DNA of 64,000 nt from Maricurvus nonylphenolicus (lineage in GTDB: Bacteria > Pseudomonadota > Gammaproteobacteria > Pseudomonadales > Cellvibrionaceae), in the NCBI RefSeq assembly GCF_042854845.1, contig NZ_AP031498.1, forward strand, positions 4,278,001-4,342,000, read 5' to 3'. Made by a program: the position numbers and the translations under genes. This document shows, one piece after another, positions 51,252 to 60,587 of this stretch (position 1 is the stretch's first letter; every line of letters begins with the position of its first letter). The notes beneath the pieces were generated by a model. That model saw only the letters and a list, made by a program, of their open reading frames with translations, was not told where the DNA came from and ran no database searches.

Positions 51252-52973
51252 ATGAGCCAATACACTGCACCCACCCAAGATATGTTGTTTCTGCTTAATG
51301 AAATTGCCGGACTGCCAACTATCAAACAGCTACCCGAATACCAGGAAGTTTCTGAAGATCTGGTGAGTGCAATTCTGGAAGCCTCCGCAAGTTTTTGTCA
51401 GGATGTTCTATCGCCGTTAAACCCGGTTGGCGATCAACAAGGCGTCAAAGTTGAAGGCGACAAGACTATAACCCCTGAAGGTTTTGCCGACGCTTATCAA
51501 CAATACGTCGACAACGGCTGGCCTTCATTACCGCTAAGCGTAGAAGCTGGCGGCCAGGGATTACCGGAACTGGTCAATACGCCCGCGATGGAAATGGTGA
51601 TGTCAGCCAACCTGGCCTTCTCCCTTTGCCCCATGCTCACACAAGGCGCCGTAAAAACCTTGTCCGCACACGGGGATGAATTCACTAAAAAGTATTTAAT
51701 TCCAAAAATGGTCTCCGGTGAATGGACCGGATCCATGGACTTGACCGAACCACAAGCAGGTTCTGACTTATCCACCGTTAAAACCAAAGCCGTACCGGAG
51801 GGTGATGCCTATCGCATTAAGGGCCAAAAGATTTTTATCTCTTGGGGCGATCACGATATGGCCGAAAATATGGTCCACCTGGTATTGGCTCGCCTGCCCG
51901 ATGCACCGGCAGGTACGCGCGGTATTTCCCTGTTTGCTGTGCCAAAATATTTGGTTAATGAAGACGGCAGCCTGGGTGAACTCAACGATATTAAAACCGT
52001 TTCCGTAGAGGAAAAACTCGGCCAACACGGCAGCCCAACCTGTGTACTGGCCTACGGTGATAACGGTGGCGCCTTGGGTTATCTGGTAGGCGCGCCACAC
52101 AGAGGCCTGGCTTGCATGTTTACCATGATGAATCACGCCCGTATCAATGTCGGCATGCAAGGTCTTGGCTTGGCTGAACGCGCTTACCAACAAGGCAGCG
52201 CTTACGCCGAAGAGCGTGTACAAGGCGGCCAAGCCATTATCAACTACCCCGATGTAAAACGTATGGTAATGCTGATGGGCTCTGGCTGCTCGGCCATGCG
52301 TGCCATGATTTATCAAGCCATGGGCTTGGCTGATATGGCCGAAGCAGACGATGCCGATACTGCAGCACAAGCAGACAAACGCCTGCAACTGTTAACACCG
52401 ATTGTAAAATCCTGGTGTACCGATATCACCCAGGAAATCACTAGCCTGAATATTCAGGTTCACGGTGGTATGGGCTTTGTCGAAGAAACCGGTGCCGCAC
52501 AACATTACCGCGATGCACGTATTCTGCCGATTTATGAAGGCACCAATGCCATTCAGGCTAATGACTTTGCTCAGCGCAAATTCTTTGCCGATGAGGGTAA
52601 AGAGTTATTTTCGCTGTTGTCAGATATTGAGGCAGGCTTACAAGCTGAGTGTGATAATGCAGATATTCAAAAGGCGGCTAATCGTATAAAACAAGCGGTT
52701 ACAACAGCTCGTCAGTGCGCCGAAGACATGTTGCAACACAATGCCAAGGGTGGCGACTTCCGTGAGTCTGCCTGTTACTTCTTGAATATTTTTGCCTATA
52801 ACGTTGCTGCCGGTCTTTTGTTCCAGAAAGCTGTTGCGGCTTATCAACAGCAGAAAAAGTACGGTGCTGAGTTTTATGAAGAGCAAAAAGAAAATCTGAG
52901 TTTCTTTACCCAGCACTACTTAACACGTACCGACAGTTTGGTAGCCGCTGTAAAAGCGATTATCGAAGCCTAG
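51252..52973 (+). CDS. Acyl-CoA dehydrogenase, ~600-residue type
   Basis: 573 residues, same long type as the 16309 gene, with which it shares layout (start MSQYTAPTQDMLFLLNEIAG; end with a ~150-residue C-terminal extension). The FAD/substrate region MDLTEPQAGSDLSTVKTKA and the catalytic Glu in PIYEGTNAIQANDFAQRK are present. It performs the first dehydrogenation of beta-oxidation, with electrons to ETF. It lies 153 bases after fadB on the same strand with a terminator-like hairpin between. GAAGGT lies upstream of ATG 51252. Confidence 0.92.
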   Translation: MSQYTAPTQDMLFLLNEIAGLPTIKQLPEYQEVSEDLVSAILEASASFCQDVLSPLNPVGDQQGVKVEGDKTITPEGFADAYQQYVDNGWPSLPLSVEAGGQGLPELVNTPAMEMVMSANLAFSLCPMLTQGAVKTLSAHGDEFTKKYLIPKMVSGEWTGSMDLTEPQAGSDLSTVKTKAVPEGDAYRIKGQKIFISWGDHDMAENMVHLVLARLPDAPAGTRGISLFAVPKYLVNEDGSLGELNDIKTVSVEEKLGQHGSPTCVLAYGDNGGALGYLVGAPHRGLACMFTMMNHARINVGMQGLGLAERAYQQGSAYAEERVQGGQAIINYPDVKRMVMLMGSGCSAMRAMIYQAMGLADMAEADDADTAAQADKRLQLLTPIVKSWCTDITQEITSLNIQVHGGMGFVEETGAAQHYRDARILPIYEGTNAIQANDFAQRKFFADEGKELFSLLSDIEAGLQAECDNADIQKAANRIKQAVTTARQCAEDMLQHNAKGGDFRESACYFLNIFAYNVAAGLLFQKAVAAYQQQKKYGAEFYEEQKENLSFFTQHYLTRTDSLVAAVKAIIEA

Positions 52974-52992
52974 AAAGAGTAGAACTGAACAG

Positions 52993-53029
52993 CTGATTAA
53001 ACGTTAAAAAATGTTTAGCGTTTAATCAG
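52993..53029. terminator. AT-rich hairpin between convergent genes
   Basis: CTGATTAAACG (52993-53003) pairs with CGTTTAATCAG (53019-53029), overlapping the stop codon of the minus-strand peptidase gene. The stem is AT-rich and no clean T-run follows, so termination is possible but weak. Confidence 0.4.
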
Positions 53030-53925
53030 ACCACTTTGATATGCCAGGGCTCAAACCGCACACCCAGCCGGTTGTCCTCGGTATAACGAATCTGCACATA
53101 GCCCAAATCCAGCATACGCTTGAACTCGTCAGTTTTGGCAAATTCATCGGTAAAATTGGCTGCACCGTAACCCACCTTGCCTACATCAAAATCACCGATA
53201 CCATGGTAGGAATGGCCGGGAGGCGCTAATGAGCGTGATGCCTTGGAAAGGTTAAAACTGGATTTGCTGCACTTAGCCAGGAACAAGTGCATTTGTTTAA
53301 CGTTACTGCGAATACCTGAAGTCAGGATAATGGAAGAGCCCACATCGCTTTTGAGTTTTTCGTAATACGCCAGGGATTCATTTTTAAACAGGTAGTGACC
53401 AGAGTAAGGCACCTTATAGGTATCGGCCTTTTTAATTTTTTCGGTCAGCTCATTAGTAACCTTATCACCCAAGAAACCGTACTCGGAGGCATTGGTGAAG
53501 AATACCTTCTCCATAAATTCCAGCTCTGACTTTTCAAAGCTGCCTACGGAGCTGTAGTTGCGTGCAACTTTGATCATTTCATCAAAGCTCAGCAGGTTGT
53601 AGTTACCGTGGCCGGTAATACGCTGCACCCGCTCCATACGCAACAGTACGGAAGTCAGTAATGGCTGTTGGGTTTCCGGTAGGAAAATATCGTCGGAGAA
53701 GTCGTCTTCGAAGAAGCGAACTTTATCCACATTAGTGGTGGGTGTGATGGTTTCGGAGTCGGACTCAGGCTCAATCTGCAATGGCTGACTAAAATCGGTA
53801 CTGGCCAAAGACTCATCCCCGAACTCTTCCGGAGTGATGTTGACCGCCTGTTGCCACAAATAGCCGTTAGCGGCCGCAAACCCTGTGCCCGCCAAAAAGC
53901 CCGCCAAAATATCCCTACGCTTCAC
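53026..53925 (-). CDS. M15-family (VanY-like) D,D-carboxypeptidase, exported
   Basis: 299 residues. The N-terminus MKRRDILAGFLAGTGFAAAN is a signal sequence with a twin arginine, possibly Tat-dependent. A low-complexity acidic linker follows (about 35-80). The M15B zinc site is visible as SYHGIGDFD (His241, Asp247) and EPWH (Glu292, His295). Such enzymes remove the terminal D-Ala of peptidoglycan stem peptides in the periplasm. It is a stand-alone gene with no metabolic link to its neighbours. The only odd trait is DFD in place of the usual small residue plus Asp. Confidence 0.85.
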   Translation of the reverse strand: MKRRDILAGFLAGTGFAAANGYLWQQAVNITPEEFGDESLASTDFSQPLQIEPESDSETITPTTNVDKVRFFEDDFSDDIFLPETQQPLLTSVLLRMERVQRITGHGNYNLLSFDEMIKVARNYSSVGSFEKSELEFMEKVFFTNASEYGFLGDKVTNELTEKIKKADTYKVPYSGHYLFKNESLAYYEKLKSDVGSSIILTSGIRSNVKQMHLFLAKCSKSSFNLSKASRSLAPPGHSYHGIGDFDVGKVGYGAANFTDEFAKTDEFKRMLDLGYVQIRYTEDNRLGVRFEPWHIKVV

Positions 53926-54173
53926 AACTGATAAACCTTCTTCTACTAAGCTATCTTATGGAATAAAGATAGCAGCTGGTCATTACTTCTACATATGTTA
54001 TCGGTATGTTTTTGCGTACTATAAGAGGAAATTTGGTCAAATTGTAGTCCTTATGTGCATTTTCGGTGCATAAAGGGCTATTTCTGCGTCATCCAGTCAA
54101 AAAACTGTCATATCCAAACCTGACTCCACAGACACATTTAGGACAGTGTACTTTTTGACCTGCTTTTTGGACG

Positions 54174-55238
54174 CTATTTATCTAAAAGACGCACACGCTT
54201 GGCGTATTCGCTAGGGGTTAGCCCGACTCGATTTTTAAAGAATTTAGACAAGGCCGCCGTATCGGTGAAATGCAGACGTTCGGCGATCGCACTGACCGAT
54301 AACTCAGATTGGGACAGATAGTGTTTGGCCAATTCCTCGCGTACTTTATCGTACTGCGCTTGATAGCTGGTGTTGTGCTTCTTTAAACGATATTGCAAAG
54401 TTCGCAGCGGAATATTCAGCGTATTGGCCACCTCTTGGGCAGTGACGCCCCGGTCATTAATCAAGGTGCGAATAATACGGCCTACACGCTGCACAAAACT
54501 TATGCCATGGCCAACACTGGCTTCCAAGTCCCGTGAAATTAAATTCTTAGCCTTTGAGGAAATACTGTTGTCGGGGTTACGGTGGTTAGGTGTTAGCGCA
54601 TCGTCACGACTCAAGTGAATCGCGTTGACATCCTGATTAAAAAACAGATGCTCGCCAAATGCTTTTTGCAACGGTTTTAGATCACTGGGTGCAGAATGCC
54701 TGAATTGCACATATCGTGGACACCAATTGTGCCCCAAAGAGCCTCGCAGCTCTTTACAAATTACCGTCATACTATGTTCAACAATCTGCGTGAAACCGGA
54801 GTTTTTTGGTGCAGATTGAAAAAGATCCAACTTTAACTTGGCGACTTCAATGACCACAGACATACCAGCATCGCTTTGGTCATTAACCAGAAAGCTAACG
54901 CCCTGAGAATGTAACGCCATATTATCTGACAACAACTTGAGCGCTTCACCAACTGTGCTGGCATGAAGCGCCAATAACCACAGCGGACCAATCATATCCA
55001 GGCCTTTAAGCTGACCGGCTCTCACACCAAAAAAGCGATCCTCGCAAACGCGTGCAGCTTCCTCGAACAGATCATTAACCTTAACCTCATTCACTAACAT
55101 ATCTGATTGAAACAAGGCCGCAGGATTTAGCTCAACAGATTTGGCAATAGCGACAGGGTCTTGACCAGCCTGTTCAATCAGACTGGCAATGCCCTCTAGT
55201 ACATAACTGGGAATATTGTCTGCCATTACATGTCTCAT
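54174..55238 (-). CDS. AraC-family regulator, OruR-like
   Basis: 350-354 residues. ATG 55238 is used here, but ATG 55226 has GAGA at better spacing and may be the real start. The N-terminal ligand-binding domain (about 10-215) is of the OruR/arabinose-binding-like type. The C-terminal HTHs are NTLNIPLRTLQYRLKKHNTS and AERLHFTDTAALSKFFKNRVG. It is divergent from the TonB receptor gene. The 37-base direct-repeat site in that gap recurs before the sulfatase at 60588, which makes this protein the probable activator of the whole sulfatase locus (inference). Confidence 0.9.
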   Translation of the reverse strand: MRHVMADNIPSYVLEGIASLIEQAGQDPVAIAKSVELNPAALFQSDMLVNEVKVNDLFEEAARVCEDRFFGVRAGQLKGLDMIGPLWLLALHASTVGEALKLLSDNMALHSQGVSFLVNDQSDAGMSVVIEVAKLKLDLFQSAPKNSGFTQIVEHSMTVICKELRGSLGHNWCPRYVQFRHSAPSDLKPLQKAFGEHLFFNQDVNAIHLSRDDALTPNHRNPDNSISSKAKNLISRDLEASVGHGISFVQRVGRIIRTLINDRGVTAQEVANTLNIPLRTLQYRLKKHNTSYQAQYDKVREELAKHYLSQSELSVSAIAERLHFTDTAALSKFFKNRVGLTPSEYAKRVRLLDK

Positions 55239-55328
55239 TACCGAAAACTGAAAATACCATCAGCGTATAGGGTTATATCTCTACCCATTTCTTAACGCTA
55301 TCTGTCATAACCACTCCCCGTGATTACT

Positions 55329-55365
55329 GCGTAATAGTACAAATACTTTGCGCCATATTACAAAT
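55329..55365 (+). promoter_or_regulatory. Direct-repeat AraC-type operator of the TonB receptor (copy 1 of a shared 37-base site)
   Basis: GCGTAATAGTACAAAT and GCGCCATATTACAAAT start 21 bases apart. The 37 bases align without gaps to 60469-60505 with 31 identities. A -10-like TAGGAT (55385-55390) follows 19 bases later; ATG 55476 is 110 bases downstream and the divergent AraC gene starts 91 bases away on the other side. Confidence 0.7.
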
Positions 55366-55475
55366 GATAGCGTGTTTTTCTCTCTAGGATAAAAAAGCGA
55401 GTTTGATGATTGCAAGCTCCAAGGTGAATTCCAGACTCACGACCGAGAAACATTAAACAATAAAAACGAGAGAGC

Positions 55476-57932
55476 ATGATGAAAATAGATCTCCTACACA
55501 AAAACCTGTTATCTGTCAGCATAGCCGCCAGCCTGGGTTTAACGACTCCAGTCGTGGCCACTGCCGATGATCTACTGCTTGAAGAAATTGTGGTCACGGC
55601 GCAAAAGCGCCAGCAAAGCCTGCAGGATGTGCCCATTTCAGTCAGCGCCGTTGATGGTGAAAAGATGTCTGAAGCCGGTATCAACAACCTGCAAGATCTG
55701 TCCGCTTACGTACCCAACTTTCAGCAAGCAAACTCACCATTAGGCCAGGTGATTTCGATTCGTGGCATTAGTTCCGGTATCAACCAGGGCTTTGAACAAT
55801 CCGTAGTGCAGTATGTCGATGATATCGCCATGGGCCGCGGCCCTATGGCCCGTATGCCGTTTATGGATCTGGAACGTGTCGAGGTGTTACGCGGTCCACA
55901 AAACGTCTTGTTTGGAAAAAACAGTATCGGTGGTGCAATTTCCATTACCACTGCCAAACCGACTGAAGATTTTGAAGGCAGCGTTCAGGTCGAGCACGAG
56001 CACAAGTATGGCACTAATGAAATTCAAGCCATGGTGTCCGGGCCCCTCTCAGAAACCGTAGGTGCTCGCCTTGCCATTCGCGCCCACCAGGAAGACGGTT
56101 ATTTTGACAACACGTCTAACGGCGATGATGAACAACAAAAAGACGAACTGACCGGCCGCTTAACCCTGGACTGGACACCTAACGACACCTTTAACGCCAG
56201 CCTGAAACTGGAACACAGCAGTTTCGATTTTGAAGGTCGTGGCGAAGAGGTGATTGCCGGTTACGATTCTGTCAGCCCTCTGTTTGCGGGTATGAGCTAC
56301 GGTGAAATCGGTGAATACCTGACAGCCGCTACAGGCCAGGATATCGGCTATGAGGACGGCACCCAAAACCGTAAGCGCCAGACCAATAACAACGAATACA
56401 GTGATAACGAAACCAATCAGGTTATCCTGACCATGAACTGGGATCTTGATGCATTCACTATCACCAGTGTGACCGGTTATGTGGATTACGAACTGGATGA
56501 AGACACCGATCTCGACCTTTCCGGGCTGGAATCTATTCGCGCTGCCCAGCAAGAAAAGTTTGATCAAATCAGCCAGGAAATTCGCTTCACCTCACCCGGT
56601 GGCGAAACCGTTGATTGGATTGCCGGCGCCTATTACCAATCATGGGATTTGGAATACAGCCAGCAAAACGTGATTGATGACGAAAACCTGACCTCCGCGC
56701 TCAGTGATATAGGTTTGGGTTTACTGATGCCTTCTGCCGGTGCAACCGGATTCAACCCGGCGGCATCTCTACTCACCAACTACGGAGTCGCAGACCCATT
56801 CCTGGCTGCCACGGCATCTGGGCGTCAGCTGTATTCTCTGAAAGAAATCAATAACACCAGTAATATCAGAGATTACAACGGTAGCAGTGATACCTACTCG
56901 GTCTTCGGTCAAGCCACCTGGAATGTCAACGAAGAAGTACGTTTGACATTAGGCGCCCGTTACACGCTGGAAGAAAAAGATGCAGAACGCTCATTAGTGA
57001 TTTATGACACCAGTGGCGGTGGCTTAACACCGGCAGGCCTTGAAGCTCAACTGGTCATGGCTGGCGTTTTTGGAATTGAAAATCACGCTGTAGAAGATGA
57101 TCGCCGCGAAGAATCGGTTACCGGTACCGTGATAGCCGAGTGGGATGCCACCGAAGAGTTGATGCTCTACGCCTCTATCAGCAACGGTTTTAAAGCCGGT
57201 GGTTTTGATGCCCGCGCCGGACGTGCTGCTGATTTTGAGTATGAAGACGAAACCGTTATTAACTATGAAATCGGTACCAAAGCTGAACTGTTAGGTGGCC
57301 GTGCACAGTTAAATGCAGCTATCTTTTATACCGATTATAAAGATCTTCAGGTCAGTCAGTTTGATGGCACCGTTGGCTTCGTAGTAGGTAATGCAGCCGC
57401 CGCTCGTTCACAGGGTATCGAACTGGACGGTCGTATCATGCTGACCGAAGAACTGCTGTTAATCGGCTCCATGGCCTATCTTGATTACGAGTTTAAAGAA
57501 TACGAAGGTGCAGCCTGCCCGCCGAAAGTGACACTGGATACCGGTGCCGTTACCTGTGACCTTAGTGGCGAACCAAACTCCTTTGCGCCTGAATTAACGG
57601 CAGCGATCACTCTCGATTATCTGACACCTCTGTCGGATGCGTTCAATCTGCATATGACCCTGGATACCTCCTACCGCTCTGAGCAATTCGTAGAAGCCAC
57701 ACTGGAACCGCTGGTAGAACAAGATAGCCAGGTTAACGTCAATGCACGTATTGCGCTGGAAGCGGATAACTGGATGGTCGCGCTGGTGGGTAAGAACCTA
57801 ACCGACAACGATGATATTGGTTACGCATCTGCCACTCCGGTAAGCGGTAGTTCACTACTGCAAGCTCCGACCTACAGTGGTTATCAAGTAAATCCACGTA
57901 CCGTATCGATTCAAGCCAAATATAATTTTTAA
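55476..57932 (+). CDS. TonB-dependent outer-membrane receptor
   Basis: 818 residues (ATG 55476; ATG 55479 is equally possible). A signal peptide (LLSVSIAASLGLTTPVVATA) is followed by EEIVVTAQKRQQSLQDVPIS, a plug with YVDDIAMGRGP and VEVLRGPQNVLFGKNSIGGA, and a barrel ending in Phe (IQAKYNF). It imports an unknown substrate. It is the first gene of a plus-strand locus with GST-like proteins and sulfatases, under its own AraC-type site. The cargo may be a sulfated organic compound, judged from the sulfatases (inference). Confidence 0.92.
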   Translation: MMKIDLLHKNLLSVSIAASLGLTTPVVATADDLLLEEIVVTAQKRQQSLQDVPISVSAVDGEKMSEAGINNLQDLSAYVPNFQQANSPLGQVISIRGISSGINQGFEQSVVQYVDDIAMGRGPMARMPFMDLERVEVLRGPQNVLFGKNSIGGAISITTAKPTEDFEGSVQVEHEHKYGTNEIQAMVSGPLSETVGARLAIRAHQEDGYFDNTSNGDDEQQKDELTGRLTLDWTPNDTFNASLKLEHSSFDFEGRGEEVIAGYDSVSPLFAGMSYGEIGEYLTAATGQDIGYEDGTQNRKRQTNNNEYSDNETNQVILTMNWDLDAFTITSVTGYVDYELDEDTDLDLSGLESIRAAQQEKFDQISQEIRFTSPGGETVDWIAGAYYQSWDLEYSQQNVIDDENLTSALSDIGLGLLMPSAGATGFNPAASLLTNYGVADPFLAATASGRQLYSLKEINNTSNIRDYNGSSDTYSVFGQATWNVNEEVRLTLGARYTLEEKDAERSLVIYDTSGGGLTPAGLEAQLVMAGVFGIENHAVEDDRREESVTGTVIAEWDATEELMLYASISNGFKAGGFDARAGRAADFEYEDETVINYEIGTKAELLGGRAQLNAAIFYTDYKDLQVSQFDGTVGFVVGNAAAARSQGIELDGRIMLTEELLLIGSMAYLDYEFKEYEGAACPPKVTLDTGAVTCDLSGEPNSFAPELTAAITLDYLTPLSDAFNLHMTLDTSYRSEQFVEATLEPLVEQDSQVNVNARIALEADNWMVALVGKNLTDNDDIGYASATPVSGSSLLQAPTYSGYQVNPRTVSIQAKYNF

Positions 57933-58028
57933 TCGCCAATATCTAAATTAAAGGACTCTCTGTTGGGCACTCGGCTCTCTACTGGCCAGTGCCCCTTTTT
58001 CTTCAAACCTAACCATCACGGTGTACCC

Positions 58029-59147
58029 ATGACAACCAAAGATTATGAACTGGTTGCAGTTCAACATTCCTATTATTCCGCCAAAGTTCGTGCATGCCTG
58101 CAATATAAACGCCTGCCCTACCAGGAAATTGGAGCCAATATTGAAACCATTCTTAATCGGGTTATACCTGCTACCGGCAATCAACAGTTTCCCGTTGTAT
58201 TTTGCCCAGATGGCACGGTACTAAAAGACGGTTGTGATATTGTTGAGGCATTGGAAGCTCGCCACCCCGAGCGCCCCATCATGCCGGATGATCCTCAACT
58301 TAAATTTGTCGCCACCCTGATTGAAACACTGGCCGACGAGTTTTTTGTTATCCCCATGATTTACTACCGCTGGATACCCGAAGAGACCAAACAATGGGGT
58401 ATCAATATGTTCAAAACTTCATTAGGTAATGGTGTTGAAAATGCTGACTTGGCCGCAATGGCTGAGCAGATGGGCGATACCGTCAGCACAGAGATTCGTT
58501 CGCGCCTCCCTAAAGTTGGACTGGGTAAAATAGAAATTCAGGAAAAAGCCAAGCTGATTACAGAAGCTGTATGCGGTTTGCTCGATGCACACTTAGCCAA
58601 AACCCCTTATATGCTGGGAGACCACCCAACACTCGCCGACTTGGGCATGATGAATGCCATGTGGGGCCATTTATATCTGGATCCCTGCGAGCCCAGCATG
58701 TTTATTCGTAACGATTATCTGCACTTGAATAACTGGATCACCAATATGCACTCCGGTGCCGGTATTTCCGATCAGGGTAATTTGTATATCAGTGATACGT
58801 TGATCCCGCTATTACGTTATTTTGCTGATGCGTTCGCTGACATGATGAGCGATATTCTCGAAGCCGCCGATACCGCATTGCCAAACGCCGAGGCTGGCGC
58901 TGAAGCTCCGACCGGACTGGGGAAAATTAACACCAACCTGCAAGGCGAAACATTAACGCGCCCTGCAACCACCTATACCGCCTGGCGCTTGCAACGTGTT
59001 ATTGAAGCCTACCAGGCGGTACCTGAAGCTCAACAATCTGAAACTGATACGCTATTAAACGATATCGGTTTCCAAACTGTATGCCAGCATCAGATTAACT
59101 GGGGTTTGCATAAAGACAATTTCAAATTGTATGTAATGGATCAATAG
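58029..59147 (+). CDS. GST-fold protein with long C-terminal domain
   Basis: 372 residues from ATG 58029; the longer frame to TTG 57963 is unsupported. The N-terminal thioredoxin-fold GST domain is recognisable (YELVAVQHSYYSAKVRACLQ, then FPVVFCPDGTVLKDGCDIVE) and has no CxxC. The C-terminal helical domain is interrupted or extended to about 280 residues, roughly twice the usual size. The function is unknown; similar long GST-like proteins are seen beside receptors and sulfatases or dehydrogenases in marine Gammaproteobacteria (impression, not searched). It follows the TonB receptor by about 96 bases and is paralogous in its first 90 residues to the next, broken gene. Confidence 0.8.
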   Translation: MTTKDYELVAVQHSYYSAKVRACLQYKRLPYQEIGANIETILNRVIPATGNQQFPVVFCPDGTVLKDGCDIVEALEARHPERPIMPDDPQLKFVATLIETLADEFFVIPMIYYRWIPEETKQWGINMFKTSLGNGVENADLAAMAEQMGDTVSTEIRSRLPKVGLGKIEIQEKAKLITEAVCGLLDAHLAKTPYMLGDHPTLADLGMMNAMWGHLYLDPCEPSMFIRNDYLHLNNWITNMHSGAGISDQGNLYISDTLIPLLRYFADAFADMMSDILEAADTALPNAEAGAEAPTGLGKINTNLQGETLTRPATTYTAWRLQRVIEAYQAVPEAQQSETDTLLNDIGFQTVCQHQINWGLHKDNFKLYVMDQ

Positions 59148-59155
59148 CAAACCTA

Positions 59156-59187
59156 TTCACGCCTGCTCACAAGAGAACAGGCGTGAA
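59156..59187. other. Hairpin between the two long GST-like genes
   Basis: TTCACGCCTG (59156-59165) and CAGGCGTGAA (59178-59187) are perfect 10-base arms with a 12-base loop. No T-run follows on the plus strand. It may be a weak terminator or an mRNA-stabilising end. Confidence 0.5.
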
Positions 59188-59249
59188 AACAACATCCTCG
59201 AATCAAGCTTTATTCTAAAGGCCTAAACTGCGCCCAAACTGTGATTATC

Positions 59250-60452
59250 ATGACTAACGTTGCCTCAAATATTCAGCACCAGCAAGCGCTGCTTGCCAAC
59301 AAAAAATCTCTGACCAATAAACAAAAAGACTATTACCGCGTTTACTAGGATTACTCCTCCTACTATTCCAATAAACTGCGCGCCTACCTTAATTACAAAG
59401 AAATTCCCTATAAATTGATGCAAACCACACTGGAAGATTACACGGTAGAAATTCCCAAAATGGTGGGAATGCCCATTATTCCGGTGGTACTCACACCTGA
59501 TGACCGTGTTATGCAAGACAGCACGCCGATGATGGAGTGGTTTGAACAGGAATACTCACAAAAGGCCTCAATCCCTGAAGATACTCGCCTTGCTTGGCTA
59601 ATGTGGTTGATTGAAGAGTTTTCCGATGAATATATGGTGCGGTTTGCCATGCGCACTCGATGGGGAACACAAGCCAGCCAACAAACCTTAAGCGCCCGCA
59701 TAGCACGCGGATTTGCGTATGGACATCCCACAGAGACAGTTAATTTGGTATCCCATGGAATCCTCGAACGCCAAAGTGGATTTAATAAAGCACTTGGCAT
59801 TGATACACCAGAGGACTGCAACAGTGTAGATAATCAGCTACTAGATCTTTTAGCCATTCTCGATGAGCACCTCTGCGAGTTTTCCTATTTACTGGGTAAC
59901 CGCCCCTCACTCGCCGATTTTGCATTGTTTGGCCCCTTATGGGCCCATGGGTTTAATGATCCCTGGTCAGCAGAAATCCTTGAGGTTAATGCACCGCAAG
60001 TGTGTAACTGGCTTCAGGAGATGGCCAACCTTGGTGACAAGCGTGGGCTTTTAGGGCGGGAAGAGTTTGGCCATTGGTTAGACCTGGAAGCAGCGCTACC
60101 AGAGACATTAATAAAACTGGTGACGTTTATTGCTCGCACCTATTTACCCCAGGCACTCGGCTACCGTGAAGCCATGATCAATCAGCAAGAAAACTTCACA
60201 ACCACCATCTACGGCATCGAAACGCAATTACCCAGGTTTGACTATCGAGCTGGCACCTTTGCCGAGCTACAACAGCGCTTCGTGGATTTAAGTCCTAATG
60301 ACCAATCATGGCTCGAGAGCAGCCTAGCGACTACCGGTTTATTCCCAGACATGATGGCCGATGAAATTAAACGCAATCCGCACTTTGATGCTTTAACCCC
60401 GCCCTTTGTCTCTAATCCGGAGCAAAACAAGCTGGCCTATAAAGGCGAATGA
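59250..60452 (+). pseudogene. Long GST-like protein interrupted by an in-frame TAG
   Basis: Reading from ATG 59250, 32 codons lead to TAG at 59346-59348. The same frame then continues without interruption for about 367 codons to 60452. The product would be about 400 residues, close to its intact neighbour (372). The stop falls in the first loop of the GST domain: DYYRVY, stop, then DYSSYYSNKLRAYLNYKEIPY, with the domain clearly continuing on both sides. The next ATG in frame (59415) would lose the first strand and helix and has no ribosome site. Either it is a recent nonsense pseudogene (one change from TGG or CAG), a sequence error, or a readthrough codon. The downstream frame shows no other damage. 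Confidence 0.75.
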
Positions 60453-60468
60453 AAAGAAGGGTTAAGTG

Positions 60469-60505
60469 GCGCAATATTACAAAGATATTGCGCCATTTTA
60501 CAAAT
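60469..60505 (+). promoter_or_regulatory. Direct-repeat AraC-type operator of the sulfatase operon (copy 2 of the shared 37-base site)
   Basis: GCGCAATATTACAAA and GCGCCATTTTACAAA start 21 bases apart. The region also contains the perfect inverted arms TGGCGCAATAT (60467-60477) and ATATTGCGCCA (60485-60495). A -10-like TACAAT (60524-60529) follows 18 bases later, and ATG 60588 is 82 bases downstream. The site matches 55329-55365 at 31 of 37 positions. Confidence 0.7.
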
Positions 60506-60587
60506 TTATACCCCTTTCGCTCTTACAATGAAATGACTCTTGGGGGTTTGCATAGCGCAAATCAAGAGCAACTATGAGCTATTCCCT

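Noticed and set aside
54074..54173. Terminator after the 54174 AraC gene from GTCAAAAA / TTTTTGAC arms
   Set aside because: The arms are AT-rich, only 8 bases, and about 55 bases apart; not convincing.
59346..59348. Recoded TAG (pyrrolysine) in the GST-like gene
   Set aside because: TAG decoding would need pyrrolysine machinery, which is not expected in this type of bacterium; a nonsense mutation or sequence error is simpler.
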